Below, in pieces: positions 56,343 to 64,000 of a stretch of DNA of 64,000 nucleotides (its first letter is position 1; each line of letters opens with the position of its first letter). Below the pieces are notes generated by a model. The model made no database searches. It was not told where the DNA came from and saw nothing but the letters and a program-made list of their open reading frames with translations. The stretch covers positions 1,302,001 through 1,366,000 of the forward strand of contig NZ_CP119572.1 of assembly GCF_029278605.1 (NCBI RefSeq), read 5' to 3'. This stretch comes from Cupriavidus sp. WKF15. Its GTDB lineage: Bacteria; Pseudomonadota; Gammaproteobacteria; Burkholderiales; Burkholderiaceae. Made by a program: the position numbers and the translations under genes.

Positions 56343-57262
56343 GATGCGTTTCCCACGGTCTGCAGATGGGCCAGCGAGCCATAGCGCCGCTGCAGTTCGG
56401 CCCATTCGGCGTCATCGAAGAACGCGCATTGTCCGGTGCCAAACTGCTTGGCCACTTCGATGCAAAAGCGCGTGGCCACGTCGATATCGAAGGCATTGGT
56501 CACGCCAGTGGCGCAGCCCGGCACCGTGGTCTGTGCCGTCAGCGCCAGGCCGATCACCGGCGCGGTGGTGGCAACGGCCGGCTGCATGATGGAGTTGACG
56601 TGCCACAGGCCGTTCTCGTACGGCGTGATGTCCTGCGTGGTGAGCGGCAGCACCAGCGGCAGTTCGCCGCTGACCCAGCTCATCAGGTCCAGCATCCGCT
56701 CGGGCAGCCGCAGCAGCCAGCCTTGCTTCGCGACCGGCGTCAGCGCAACACCACGCCGGTTGACGAGGCGGTTGCCGCGCGTGGTGTCGACGGAAAGGAT
56801 CGCCGCCATCTGCGGATGCACCTCGTGCGACATCATCGTGCGCATCGCGAATGGCGACTTCATCATCGGCACCGGCTGGTGCGGCCGCGTGGCCGCATGC
56901 GGGCAGATGTGGGTGTGGATGCGCACCGGTCCGGGCAGGACATCGCCGCCGGCCGCCATGTCGGCCAGCTTCAGCGCGCAGGCCACGGCGACGATGGCGC
57001 CATCGGCATCCGATACCAGTCCGGTCACGGCCGGGCGCGCGCCCACGCCGCCTAGCCGGCCGACCACGCCAAGCGCGGGCAGGTTGGGGTCGAGACCTGG
57101 CAAGGTGCACGCCAGGAAGTCGGTGTACAGGCCGTTTTCCTCCACCCGTGTCACCGTGACGTCGGCGACGCCGCGTGCACGCAGCAGCGCGGCCACGCGC
57201 TCGCCGTCGATGTTGGCTGCCGACAGCAGTTCGATCGATTCAATCACCTGCTTGATGGACAT
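56339..57262 (-). CDS. DUF1177 family protein
   Basis: A 307-residue protein matching the DUF1177 pattern: VIESIELLSAANIDGERVAALL at the start, GVVGRLGGVGARPAVTGLVSDADGAIVA, then IHTHICPHAATRPHQPVPMM with several His and Asp residues that could bind metal. No reaction is known for the family. It often accompanies AroM proteins and peptidases, as here (recollection, not checked). Its stop overlaps the AroM start; pepE lies 26 bp upstream. Confidence 0.85.
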   Translation of the reverse strand: MSIKQVIESIELLSAANIDGERVAALLRARGVADVTVTRVEENGLYTDFLACTLPGLDPNLPALGVVGRLGGVGARPAVTGLVSDADGAIVAVACALKLADMAAGGDVLPGPVRIHTHICPHAATRPHQPVPMMKSPFAMRTMMSHEVHPQMAAILSVDTTRGNRLVNRRGVALTPVAKQGWLLRLPERMLDLMSWVSGELPLVLPLTTQDITPYENGLWHVNSIMQPAVATTAPVIGLALTAQTTVPGCATGVTNAFDIDVATRFCIEVAKQFGTGQCAFFDDAEWAELQRRYGSLAHLQTVGNAS

Positions 57263-57288
57263 TCGGGATTCCGTTTCCGTGAGGGGTT

Positions 57289-57993
57289 TCAGAGCGGCAG
57301 CGACAACGGGCCGGGGTGCACGTCCTGGAGCCGGGTGCCGAGGAACCAGCGGGATGTATGCGGTCCGCCCAGATCCATGTGCGCGCCGCGCACACGAATC
57401 CAGTTTCCTTCCGGCAGGCCCAGCACGGGCACTTCAGGATGCAGCGTGGTGAATTCGGCCAGCCGCTGGTCGCGCGTTTCGCCGCGAAAGCCTGGCAGCA
57501 CCACGTTGAAGTAGTGCGGGTTGATCTGGAATGGCACCAGTCCGAGCGCATCGAGGCCGCCGGGGTTGGCGACCGGCATGTCGTTGGTGGTGCAGATCGT
57601 GGGGCAGGCAAGGTTGGCGCCGGCGCTCCAGCCGACATAGCGTGCGCCGCCTGAACGGACCTGTGCCGCGATGGGCGCGAGCAGGCCGCGCTCGCGCAGG
57701 CATTGCAGCAGCCGGAAAGTATTGCCGCCGCCGACCACGATCAGCTGCGCCGTGTCGATGGCCTGGCGTGCCGCGTCGGCATCTGCGGCGCGATGCAGCG
57801 AACGCAAATCGATGCCCAGCGGCGACAATGCGTCGGCGACCAAGGTCTCGTAAGTGTCCCAGTCGCGCGTCACGCCGGCGAATGGCACGAAGCATGCAGT
57901 CTTGCTGCCCGACGCCAGTTCGCTGATGGCATCGCGCGCGTGCGCGAGGTAGCCGGCGTCGCTGCTGGAATTGCTGAGTAGGAGGAGGTCCAT
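57289..57993 (-). CDS. pepE: Dipeptidase E (alpha-aspartyl dipeptidase, peptidase S51)
   Basis: A 234-residue serine peptidase of family S51. It has MDLLLLSNSSSDAGYLAHA at the start, VVGGGNTFRLLQCLRE near residue 86, the nucleophile Ser in YVGWSAGANLACPTICTTNDMP near 121, and INPHYFN near 160. E. coli PepE cleaves Asp-X dipeptides with an N-terminal Asp. There is no signal peptide, so it is cytoplasmic. It follows iclR by 18 bp in the same operon. Confidence 0.92.
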   Translation of the reverse strand: MDLLLLSNSSSDAGYLAHARDAISELASGSKTACFVPFAGVTRDWDTYETLVADALSPLGIDLRSLHRAADADAARQAIDTAQLIVVGGGNTFRLLQCLRERGLLAPIAAQVRSGGARYVGWSAGANLACPTICTTNDMPVANPGGLDALGLVPFQINPHYFNVVLPGFRGETRDQRLAEFTTLHPEVPVLGLPEGNWIRVRGAHMDLGGPHTSRWFLGTRLQDVHPGPLSLPL

Positions 57994-58011
57994 GAATATC
58001 GCCGGAATCGG

Positions 58012-58800
58012 TTATCTCGTGATGGTGTCGCTGGCGGCCTGCCAGAGCGGATCGCCGATGCGCTGCCCGACCGGCGCGACCGCGCGCACGAGCGCGTCGC
58101 GCAGCGCCGCGGCCTGCGCCTGGCTGACCTGCATGGCGGTGAAAGACAGGCACAGGCCGCGCACATCGCCGGAAGCCGGATCGGCCAGCGTGGTCGCGAC
58201 GGCGCCGATGCCCGGCATGCCTTCGTTGATGGCAACGGCACTGCGCTCGCGGCGGGCGTTCGCCACCCGCTCCTGCAGTTCGGCGATCGTGGCGGGGCAA
58301 CCGGCAGGCGCCTGCGGCAGGCTGGCGTCGCCCGCCGTGCCATAGCGCAGGCGGAACTCGGCTTCCGTCAGCCGGGACAGCAGCACGCGGCCCATTGCGG
58401 TGGTGAAAGCCGGGCGGCGCGCGCCGGGCGGTGACAGCACCTGCACCGGGTTGTTCCCGTTCAGCCGCTGCAGGACGACGGTGTCCGCGCCGTCGAGCAT
58501 CGACAGGTAGGCCGTGAATCCCGTGGAGTCGGATAGCGCGGCCAGGATCTCGCGGCACTGTTCGTCGAACGGATGCGCCTGCGTGGCCGCCTGGGCCGCG
58601 CGGATCAGCAGCACGCCGGGTCGATAGCGCCGCGTGGCGGACTGCAGCTCGAGCAAACGGTAGCGGACCATCTGCGCAAGCAGGCGCGAGGCCGAACTCT
58701 TGGCCAGGCCGAGTTCGTCCATCACGTCGTTGAAGCTGATTTCGTGACGGCCTTCGCCAAACATGCCAAGCACGCTTTCCACGCCTTCCAGAATGCTCAC
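58012..58800 (-). CDS. IclR-family transcription regulator
   Basis: A 262-residue regulator with an N-terminal winged helix-turn-helix (ISFNDVMDELGLAKSSASRLLAQM near residue 21-44) and a C-terminal effector-binding domain (FTTAMGRVLLSRLTEAEFRLRYG; AINEGMPGIGAVATTL). It starts with GTG at 58800, eight bases after AGGAG. It heads the operon with pepE, DUF1177, AroM and Bug genes and probably controls it. Repeated GGTTCC/GGAACC sites 22-61 bp upstream suggest autoregulation. Confidence 0.92.
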   Translation of the reverse strand: MSILEGVESVLGMFGEGRHEISFNDVMDELGLAKSSASRLLAQMVRYRLLELQSATRRYRPGVLLIRAAQAATQAHPFDEQCREILAALSDSTGFTAYLSMLDGADTVVLQRLNGNNPVQVLSPPGARRPAFTTAMGRVLLSRLTEAEFRLRYGTAGDASLPQAPAGCPATIAELQERVANARRERSAVAINEGMPGIGAVATTLADPASGDVRGLCLSFTAMQVSQAQAAALRDALVRAVAPVGQRIGDPLWQAASDTITR

Positions 58801-58821
58801 CGCGGGGCTCCTGACTCCGAT

Positions 58822-58861
58822 GGTTCCGTTTTATGGAACCAAGGTTCCGCAAAACGGTTCG
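58822..58861. promoter_or_regulatory. Operator-like half-sites upstream of the IclR operon
   Basis: GGTTCC (58822), GGAACC (58835), GGTTCC (58843) and GGTTCG (58856) form alternating half-sites. GGTTCC-N7-GGAACC (58822-58840) and GGAACC-AA-GGTTCC (58835-58848) are perfect inverted repeats. The two GGTTCCG copies are 21 bp apart, two helix turns. Likely bound by the adjacent IclR protein. Confidence 0.7.
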
Positions 58862-58973
58862 AAAAATGGTAGACCGATTGGCGTGCGAATTCAAGCGGAC
58901 AAGTTGCCGGCGACGGCCGTCCCTCGCCTACAATGCAAGAGCCGTGTGAAGGCCAGCGGTAACAGGAGGTAGC

Positions 58974-59168
58974 ATGAGCGAGCAGATCAGCCAGTTCCGG
59001 CCCCTGGATCCGGGCCGAGTCAACCTGATGGACCCGATCGAGGTGCAGTACTGGTGCCGTGAGTTGGGGTGTACCGAGAGCGCCCTGGAGGAGGCCGTGG
59101 ATGCGGCGGGCGAGCATATTGCCGCAGTACGGGCCCGGCTCGAGGCCGGGCAGGCGGGGGCAAGCTAA
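58974..59168 (+). CDS. DUF3606-domain small protein
   Basis: A 64-residue protein matching DUF3606 (VNLMDPIEVQYWCRELGCTESALEEAVDAAG). The function is unknown; the domain looks like a short helical DNA- or protein-binding unit. AGGAGG lies seven bases before the ATG, a strong ribosome binding site. It is divergent from iclR and ends before a bidirectional terminator. Confidence 0.85.
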   Translation: MSEQISQFRPLDPGRVNLMDPIEVQYWCRELGCTESALEEAVDAAGEHIAAVRARLEAGQAGAS

Positions 59169-59212
59169 TAGCGATGAGGGGGATCGGCCCAGGAACGGGT
59201 CGGGCCCAAAGG

Positions 59213-59257
59213 AAAAAAGCCACGCGCTCCGGATCGACCCGGGGCGCGTGGCTTTTT
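59213..59257. terminator. Bidirectional terminator between the DUF3606 gene and emrB
   Basis: GCCACGCGC (59219-59227) pairs with GCGCGTGGC (59244-59252), flanked by six A's on the left and five T's on the right, so it works on both strands. Confidence 0.88.
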
Positions 59258-59293
59258 CCTGGCGGGATGCTTGCTCGCTGGCGGCAGTTCGCG

Positions 59294-60895
59294 TCAATGT
59301 GCCCCGGCTGCCGCATCGGCGCCCGCGCCTCCCCGGGCTGGCCGGGTGAGCCACACAAAGCCGATCAGCACGAAGAACAGGACGCCCGAAATCCAGAAGA
59401 TGTCATTGGCGCCGAGCATCGCCGCCTGCTGGCTGATGTTCCGTTCCATCAGGCCTACCGCCTGAGCCTGGCTCATGCCCATCTGCATCAGGTGATTGAG
59501 CTGGTCCGAGTAGACCGGGTTGTAGGGGCTGATCTTCTCCACCAGTTGGGCGTGGTGCAGGGCGGTGCGGTTTTCCCACACGGTGGTGGAGATGGATGCG
59601 CCGATACCACCAAACGTGATCCGCACGAAGTTCGACAGGCCCGATGCGGCCGGGATCTTCTCCGGCGGCTGGCCGGACAGGATGATCGACGTAAGCGGGA
59701 TGAAGAACATCGCCATTGCCGCGCCCTGGATCAGCGTGGGGATCATCAGCGTGCGGGTGTCAACCTGCGTGGTGAAGCCCGAGCGCATCAGGCTCACGAT
59801 ACCGAACGTGACGAAGGCGGCCGTGGCGACCCAGCGGGCATCCATCCTGGGCAGGTTCCGCCCGATCACCGGTGACAGCAGGATCGCGAAGATGCCCACG
59901 GGCGCCATCACGATGCCGGCATCCGTGGCTGTGTAGCCGACGATGGTCTGCAGCCACAGCGGCAGGATCACCAGGTTGCCGAAGAACAGTCCGTATGCCA
60001 CGGAGATCGCTACCACGCCGGAGCTGAAGTTCCGGCCCTTGAACAGCGTGATATCGACGATCGGATGCTTCTCGTAGCTCTCCCACACCAGGAAGAACAG
60101 GAAGCCGAGCACGGCCACCAGCGTGAGCACGACGATCACGGTCGAGTGGAACCAGTCGAGCTCCTTGCCCTTGTCGAGCATGAGCTGCATCGAGCCCACC
60201 CAGATCACCAGCAACGCCAGTCCGATGCGGTCGATCGGCAACACCTTGGTCGGGGTTTCGCGGTCCTTGTAGATCGTCCACGTGGCGTACGCGGTGAGCA
60301 GGCCTACCGGCACGTTGATATAGAAGATCCACGGCCATGTCATGTTGTCCGAGATCCAGCCGCCGAGCAGCGGGCCCATGATGGGCGCCACCAGCGTGGT
60401 CATGCCCCACAGCGCCAGCGCCATGGTGCTCTTCTGCGGCGGGTAGCTCGACAGCAGCAGGGACTGCGACAGCGGAATCATCGGCCCGGCCACTGCGCCC
60501 TGGAGGATACGCGCAGCCAGCAGCGTTTCGAGGTTGGGCGCCACGCCGCACAGCCAGGACGACAGCACGAACAGCAGGATCGACGTGATGAACAGGCGCA
60601 CCGCGCCGAAGCGCATGGTGAGCCAGCCGGTCAGCGGTACCGAAATGGCGTTGGCCACCGCGAACGAGGTGATGACCCACGTGCCTTGGTTCGGTGCCAC
60701 GCCGAGGTCGCCGGAAATGGCTGGAATCGACACGTTGGCGATCGACGAGTCCAGCACGTTCATGAACGTGGCCAGCGACAGCGCGATGGTCCCGATCACC
60801 AGCTTGCCGCCACTCAGTGGCTGCAGATGCGTCGGGCGCGCCGGTGGCTTTGGCGCGGCGCCGGCGCGTTCACCCACGGTGATTGCGTCCGCCAT
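59294..60895 (-). CDS. emrB: EmrB-type multidrug efflux MFS transporter (DHA2 family)
   Basis: A 533-residue protein with 14 membrane segments. LATFMNVLDSSIANVSIPAISGDLG near residues 39-63 is motif D1 of the DHA2 family. WLTMRFGAVRLFI and GGWISDNMTWPWIFYINVPVG (motif C region) are also typical. It pumps hydrophobic drugs or uncouplers outward using the proton gradient, with EmrA and an outer-membrane channel. It starts 2 bp after emrA ends. Confidence 0.94.
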   Translation of the reverse strand: MADAITVGERAGAAPKPPARPTHLQPLSGGKLVIGTIALSLATFMNVLDSSIANVSIPAISGDLGVAPNQGTWVITSFAVANAISVPLTGWLTMRFGAVRLFITSILLFVLSSWLCGVAPNLETLLAARILQGAVAGPMIPLSQSLLLSSYPPQKSTMALALWGMTTLVAPIMGPLLGGWISDNMTWPWIFYINVPVGLLTAYATWTIYKDRETPTKVLPIDRIGLALLVIWVGSMQLMLDKGKELDWFHSTVIVVLTLVAVLGFLFFLVWESYEKHPIVDITLFKGRNFSSGVVAISVAYGLFFGNLVILPLWLQTIVGYTATDAGIVMAPVGIFAILLSPVIGRNLPRMDARWVATAAFVTFGIVSLMRSGFTTQVDTRTLMIPTLIQGAAMAMFFIPLTSIILSGQPPEKIPAASGLSNFVRITFGGIGASISTTVWENRTALHHAQLVEKISPYNPVYSDQLNHLMQMGMSQAQAVGLMERNISQQAAMLGANDIFWISGVLFFVLIGFVWLTRPARGGAGADAAAGAH

Positions 60896-60897
60896 GG

Positions 60898-62187
60898 TCA
60901 GCCGCGGTTCGAAGGCCGCGCCACGGCGGCGCTGGCCGCCGCGTCATCGGCTGGAACATTGATGACCGGTGCGCCCTTGGCCGGTACTGCATCGGCCGGG
61001 GCCGCGCGACCGCCGTTGTTCACGGCGATGATGCGCGCGATCAACTGGTCGGCGTCCTGCGCGACCTTGTCATAGACGTCGGTCTGCATCGGCTTGGCCG
61101 CAGTGGTGCTGACCATGGCGGCGCCTTCTTCCTTGCGCACATCGACCGTCACGTTCATCGACAGACCGACGCGCAGCGGGTGGTCCTTGAGCTGCTGGGG
61201 GTCGAGCGCGATGCGTACCGGCAGGCGCTGCACCACCTTGATCCAGTTGCCGGTGGCGTTCTGCGCCGGCAGCAGCGAGAACGCGGAACCGGTACCGGCC
61301 GAGAAGCCCTCGACCTTGCCGGTGTACTTGACCTTCGAACCATAGACGTCCGCTTCCAGCGTGACCGGCTGGCCGATGCGCATATGCGTGATCTGCACTT
61401 CCTTGAAGTTGGCGTCGACCCAGACCTGGTCCAGCGGCACGACGGCCATCAGCGGCGCACCGGCGGCCACGCGCTGGCCGACCTGCACCGAACGCTTGGC
61501 CACGTAGCCGGTCACTGGCGCCGGCATGGTCGAGCGCGCGAACGACAGGTAGGCCGATCGCAGGTTGGCTGCCGCGCGTTGCACGCTCGGGTGCTTATCA
61601 ACGGTGGTCTGGTCGGTCAGCACCTTGTTCGACGCGAGTTGCTCGCGTGCGGCGAGCAGGGCAGACTGCGCGCCCTGGAGGGCGGTCTGGGCGTGCGCGA
61701 TTTCTTCGCTCGACACCGCGCCTGAACCCGCGATGGCCTGGCGGCGGCGCAGGTCATCGCGCGCCTTGGCGACGTCGGCCTCGCGCAGCGCCACATTGGC
61801 CGCGAGCGAGCCGTTGTTGACGTAGAGCGTGCGCACTTCGCGCACCGCCTGGGCCAGCTGGGCCTCGGCCTGTTCGAGCGCCACCTGCGTATCCGCGCGG
61901 TCAAGCTGGATCAGCGGCTGGCCCGCCGTGACGAGCTGTGTGTCATCCGCGGCGATCGAGACCACCGTGCCGCCCACGAGCGGCGTCACTTGTACGACGT
62001 TGCCCGCAACGTAGGCGTCGTCGGTGCTCTCAAAGTGGCGCGCATAGAGGCCCCAATAGACGCCATAGCCGACGCCCGCCACGACGATGGCCGCGGTCAG
62101 CGAAAGCAGCAGGCGCTTGCGCTTGCCATTGTTGTTGATGGATGCCGCCGGGGTGTGGGACGTGCCGGCTTGCTGGTTGTCGCTCAT
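60898..62187 (-). CDS. emrA: EmrA-type membrane fusion protein (HlyD family)
   Basis: A 429-residue adaptor with one N-terminal membrane helix (LLLSLTAAIVVAGVGYGVYWG). A barrel-sandwich/lipoyl half-motif (YVAGNVVQVTPLVGGTVVSIAADDTQLVTAGQPLI) is followed by a coiled-coil hairpin (about residues 95-200) and the beta-barrel (APVTGYVAKRSVQVGQRVAAGAPLMAVVP). It bridges EmrB and the outer-membrane channel. It follows the outer-membrane gene by 43 bp. Confidence 0.94.
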   Translation of the reverse strand: MSDNQQAGTSHTPAASINNNGKRKRLLLSLTAAIVVAGVGYGVYWGLYARHFESTDDAYVAGNVVQVTPLVGGTVVSIAADDTQLVTAGQPLIQLDRADTQVALEQAEAQLAQAVREVRTLYVNNGSLAANVALREADVAKARDDLRRRQAIAGSGAVSSEEIAHAQTALQGAQSALLAAREQLASNKVLTDQTTVDKHPSVQRAAANLRSAYLSFARSTMPAPVTGYVAKRSVQVGQRVAAGAPLMAVVPLDQVWVDANFKEVQITHMRIGQPVTLEADVYGSKVKYTGKVEGFSAGTGSAFSLLPAQNATGNWIKVVQRLPVRIALDPQQLKDHPLRVGLSMNVTVDVRKEEGAAMVSTTAAKPMQTDVYDKVAQDADQLIARIIAVNNGGRAAPADAVPAKGAPVINVPADDAAASAAVARPSNRG

Positions 62188-62230
62188 TTTGTTCTCTCTT
62201 GAATCTGGTCTGCAATGACAGGCGCGCGGA

Positions 62231-63778
62231 TCAGCCGCGTGCGCCGGCCTGGCTGGTGGTCTGGTTCGCTGCTGCCGCGGCGGGGGCGTGGCCTGCGCCG
62301 CCTTCCTGCGGCTCTTCGTAGCCGCCGCCGAGGGCCTTCATCAGCGCCATCTGCAGGTCCAGCCGGCGGGCCTGCAGATCGGTCGCCAGGCGGCGTTGCT
62401 GCAGCACGTTGCTCTCGGCGTTCAGCACCGTCAGCTGCGTGCCGAGGCCGGCCTTGTAGCGCATCGTGGCGAGCGAGTAGGCGTGTTCGGCCAGGTCCAG
62501 CGCTTCGCGCTGCGTCTTGATCTGGTTGTCCACGCTGCGGATGCTCGTCATGGTGTCGGCGGTTTCCTTGAGCGCATCGACCAGGGCCTGGTTGTAACTT
62601 GCCACGGCAATGTCATAGCGAGCGTACTTGCCCTTCAGATTGGCGCGCAGCTTGCCCCCCTCGAAGATAGGAAGATGCAGCGCCGGGCCGATTCCCATGG
62701 TGCGGCTGATGCCCATGAACAGGTCTTCCGGCCTGAGCGAGGCCAGGCCGGCAAAGCCGGTCAGCGTGATATTCGGCAGGAACTCCGCCTTGGCGACCTT
62801 GATTTCCTTGCTGCTGGCTTCCACGCGCCAGCGCGCGGCGGCCAGGTCAGGGCGGCGGCCGAGCAGGCCGATGGCGAGGTCGTCGGGCAGCCTGGGTGTG
62901 TCATGTGCGAGCAGGACCGGCTTCTGGATCGCCAGGCCGCGGTCCGGGCCCTTGCCCAGCAGTGCGGCGATCTGGTTGCGCGACAGCGCGATATCTTCGT
63001 CGATGCGCTGCAGGTCGGTGCGCGCTGCGGCCACCGTGCCGCGCGCCTGCGTGGTTTCGACCTGGGTGTCGAGGCCGGCGGCCAGTCGCTGCTGCGACAG
63101 CGTGGTCAGGTCCTGGCGCTGGGCGATGGCGCGCTCGGCCACGTCCCGCTGCGCGTAAAGCGCGGCCAGGCGGGCATAGGCGCGCGCGACGGAGGTGGTC
63201 AGGATCAGGCGCGAGGCCTGGCTTTCGGCCTCGATGGCGCGGTCGTCGGACAGGGCGGCTTCGAGCGCCGAGCGGTTCTTGCCCCAGAAGTCGAATTCAT
63301 ACGACAGGTTGGCCTGCAGGTGCGACTGGTTCCACCAGCGGCCGGCCAGCGGCGTGCCGGCGAAGAGGTCGGTCTCGGAAAAGATCTCGCGCGTGATGTC
63401 GGCGCCAAAACCGATAGTCGGGTAGAGCGCGCTGCGGGTCACGTCAGCCATGGCGCGCGACGCTTCCACGCGCGCGAAGGCGACCTGCAGGTTCGGGCTG
63501 TCCTTGACCGCTTCATCGACGAGCGCGCGCAGCTGCGGGTCCTGGAACTGGTCGATCCAGTCCATGCCGGGCCATTGGCCATGTTCGGCCGGCAGCGTCT
63601 GGCCGGTGGCCATGGCGCTGGCTTTCGTCATGGTCTGGGTGCTGTGCGAGTCGCCGAAGGCGGCGCAGCCGGCGAGCACGGCTGCGGCCACGACCGTCAA
63701 GGCCAGTGTGCCGGCGCGTTGGCCCAGGGCGCGCATGCGCGATGGGCTGTAGGAAGGGTTTGAGAGCGCTTGGTTCAT
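62231..63778 (-). CDS. Outer-membrane efflux lipoprotein (NodT/OprM family)
   Basis: A 515-residue TolC-like channel. The lipobox in VVAAAVLAGC near residue 34 predicts a lipid-anchored N-terminus. SPNLQVAFARVEASRA and the second repeat RRPDLAAARWRVEASSKEIKVAKAEFLPNITLTG are the two OEP repeats. It provides the outer-membrane exit for EmrAB. The start MNQALSNPSYSP at 63778 is preferred to a frame extending to 63895, which adds unrelated low-complexity residues. Confidence 0.92.
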   Translation of the reverse strand: MNQALSNPSYSPSRMRALGQRAGTLALTVVAAAVLAGCAAFGDSHSTQTMTKASAMATGQTLPAEHGQWPGMDWIDQFQDPQLRALVDEAVKDSPNLQVAFARVEASRAMADVTRSALYPTIGFGADITREIFSETDLFAGTPLAGRWWNQSHLQANLSYEFDFWGKNRSALEAALSDDRAIEAESQASRLILTTSVARAYARLAALYAQRDVAERAIAQRQDLTTLSQQRLAAGLDTQVETTQARGTVAAARTDLQRIDEDIALSRNQIAALLGKGPDRGLAIQKPVLLAHDTPRLPDDLAIGLLGRRPDLAAARWRVEASSKEIKVAKAEFLPNITLTGFAGLASLRPEDLFMGISRTMGIGPALHLPIFEGGKLRANLKGKYARYDIAVASYNQALVDALKETADTMTSIRSVDNQIKTQREALDLAEHAYSLATMRYKAGLGTQLTVLNAESNVLQQRRLATDLQARRLDLQMALMKALGGGYEEPQEGGAGHAPAAAAANQTTSQAGARG

Positions 63779-63869
63779 TGTTGATGCACTGGCGACAGGG
63801 GCCGTGCTGGAAATCTTGGTCGATATCGGGATCGATACGGGCGGTGCAGGCGGAAAGCGCGCAGGTTCG

Positions 63870-64000
63870 CTAGCCGGAGTTGTTGCAGATGACACGACGC
63901 AGCATGCCGCGCAGCGTTTCGATCTCTTCCGCGGAGAAACCGCGGAAATGCCTGGCCATGACCTTGCAGAAAACGGCGGGCAATTGCGCGGCGAGTGCGT
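63870..64000 (-). CDS. MarR-family regulator, C-terminal end (cut by window edge)
   Basis: The last 42 codons of a protein on the minus strand run off the right edge and end LPAVFCKVMARHFRGFSAEEIETLRGMLRRVICNNSG. The FSAEEIETLRGMLRRV pattern is that of the C-terminal dimerisation helix of MarR/EmrR regulators. Its place just upstream of the efflux operon fits a local repressor, but most of the protein is outside the window. Confidence 0.6.
   Translation of the reverse strand, partial: ALAAQLPAVFCKVMARHFRGFSAEEIETLRGMLRRVICNNSG

Noticed and set aside
57434..58894. A long minus-strand frame spanning iclR and pepE in another phase
   Set aside because: Arg/Pro-rich translation without motifs; the two genes in the proper frames have complete family signatures.

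Overview
The window looks like part of the main chromosome of a high-GC betaproteobacterium of the family Burkholderiaceae, most likely Cupriavidus or a close Ralstonia relative. This rests on the gene order (glnA-ntrB-ntrC, sucA-odhB-lpdA, ccoIS-ccoNOQP-ccoG next to fnr, scpB-rluB-rimP-nusA-infB-rbfA-truB), the codon use and the look of the proteins. No database search was possible, so the genus is an inference. Nearly all of the window is dense housekeeping sequence. The only clear mobile element is a group II intron. No tRNA, rRNA, CRISPR array or prophage was seen.

Layout. 1-3.1 kb: sirtuin, transaldolase, ribose-5-phosphate isomerase and an Fe(II)-trafficking protein. 3.3-8.7 kb: argA and hrpA, divergent across only 23 bp. 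8.9-13.5 kb: exported beta-propeller, exported polysaccharide deacetylase, membrane di-iron hydroxylase, EI24-type membrane protein and a molybdopterin-binding-domain protein. 13.7-19.6 kb: rhodanese, then the nitrogen-control block glnA, DUF4124 protein, ntrB and ntrC, with a sigma-54 promoter and NtrC sites in front of glnA. 19.6-21.5 kb: a group IIC intron sitting just behind the ntrC terminator. 21.5-27.5 kb: HAD phosphatase, then ugpBAEC-ugpQ (glycerol-3-phosphate and glycerophosphodiester uptake) behind a Pho-box-like promoter. 27.9-34.8 kb: the 2-oxoglutarate dehydrogenase complex and ZapE. 34.9-44.7 kb: the cbb3 oxidase cluster with its assembly factors, two FNR boxes, fnr itself and a SafE/DsbD-like membrane protein. 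45.2-54.6 kb: scpB, rluB and the rimP-nusA-infB-rbfA-truB translation/transcription operon, whose leader carries a promoter followed by a strong terminator. 54.6-58.8 kb: an IclR-regulated operon (iclR, pepE, DUF1177, AroM, Bug binding protein). 59.0-64.0 kb: a DUF3606 protein and an EmrAB-OprM-type efflux operon with the end of a MarR-like regulator at the right edge.

Regulatory logic visible here: NtrB/NtrC and their likely target glnA are adjacent, and FNR sits next to two operons that carry FNR boxes. The IclR-type regulator heads its own operon behind repeated GGTTCC/GGAACC half-sites, and the rimP-nusA leader looks like an attenuator. The least explained items are the intron insertion that rewrote the 3' end of the HAD gene, the rimP-nusA leader, the pepE/DUF1177/AroM/Bug operon, the shared palindromic -10 between argA and hrpA, and the minimal FixH-like protein with its 81-residue partner.
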